Source of the DNA: Lachnospiraceae bacterium
Lineage (GTDB): Bacteria; Bacillota; Clostridia; Lachnospirales; Lachnospiraceae
Direction: 5' to 3'
DNA length: 51,067 bases
Assembly (NCBI GenBank): GCA_017440375.1
Contig: JAFSHK010000019.1
Location: forward strand, 1-51,067
Position numbers and translations under genes: made by a program. Position 1 is the first letter of the stretch. Each line of letters starts with the position of its first letter. The notes below the pieces were generated by a model that made no database searches, had not been told where the DNA came from, and saw nothing but the letters and a program-made list of their open reading frames with translations. This document shows, one piece after another, positions 50,929-51,067 of this stretch.

Positions 50929-51067
50929 CTAGTTCTCATTCATCTTCGCCAACTTAGCTGTCTGGTCCGCTGCGATACAAGCATCGATAATTTCCTGAAT
51001 ATCACCATTCATAATTTTATCAAGCCTATACAAAGTCAGGTTAATGCGGTGGTCTGTTACACGTCCC
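50929..51067 (-). CDS. prfA: Peptide chain release factor 1 (C-terminal end only)
   Basis: The last 45 codons of release factor 1, which ends translation at UAA and UAG. The visible end reads [20 protein letters not shown] then [15 protein letters not shown] and stops at 50929. The T-D-H-R-x-N segment just after the G-G-Q domain is characteristic; RF2 differs here. The gene continues beyond the right edge of the window. Confidence 0.9.
   Translation of the reverse strand, partial: GRVTDHRINLTLYRLDKIMNGDIQEIIDACIAADQTAKLAKMNEN

Overview
The window is an AT-rich, gene-dense chromosomal segment of a Gram-positive anaerobe of the class Clostridia, most likely a Lachnospiraceae gut commensal. This rests on strong AGGAGG-type ribosome sites, the [FeFe]-hydrogenase maturation genes hydE, hydG and hydF, many XRE/CPBP/DUF gene pairs typical of that family, and a GH43 arabinan enzyme beside an AraC regulator. 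Most genes are on the minus strand. No rRNA, tRNA, prophage, plasmid gene or cas gene was seen.

Layout (minus strand unless noted). 1-3626: end of a guanine deaminase gene; a decayed P-type metal ATPase with its small partner protein; an XRE-AbrB regulator and a membrane-anchored alpha/beta hydrolase. 3781-8238: an ABC efflux pair with its MerR regulator behind a textbook 19-bp-spacer MerR promoter, then an XRE-TPR/CPBP pair whose promoter, operator and ribosome site lie in one long palindrome. 8267-10187: DUF3021 protein, a frameshifted pyrF and an atypical Nudix protein. 10228-18466: TPR lipoprotein, YdcF protein, membrane lipase, acidic lipoprotein, Csp-like subtilase and a chemoreceptor. 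18752-21676: csoR-copA copper operon with its operator. 21808-24578: GH43 and divergent AraC. 24654-28528: M18 aminopeptidase, DUF6512 protein (+), a frameshifted methyltransferase, an MBL-fold protein and a MITE-like element. 28624-34731: lipoprotein, serine hydrolase, truncated CPBP, PAP2, XRE, an aberrant ornithine-carbamoyltransferase-like enzyme and an Rpn-type nuclease (+). 34738-41611: MFS exporter, then the hydrogenase-maturation operon (regulator-hydE-hydG-hydF) behind its own promoter and a terminator-containing leader RNA, then DUF89 and ABM proteins. 41800-43586: DUF3892 (+), CPBP, and a 600-bp non-coding region with two kinds of tandem repeat. 44120-46919 (+): a TetR gene and neighbours with two matching operators. 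47031-51067: acyltransferase, chloramphenicol-acetyltransferase-like enzyme, a deletion scar joining an XRE gene to an ABC-exporter tail, HIT protein, Nudix hydrolase and the end of prfA.

Themes. (1) Regulation is often readable from DNA: promoters with embedded operators for MerR, CsoR and TetR, and a candidate riboswitch or attenuator before the hydrogenase-maturation genes. (2) Several genes are broken: metal ATPase, pyrF, methyltransferase, one CPBP gene and one XRE gene. The two single-base frameshifts could be sequencing errors. (3) The non-coding DNA holds three short repeat families. The most striking is an array of hairpins spaced 53 bp apart at 43077-43380, with a degenerate relative at 50047-50104. 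I cannot assign it to a known element.
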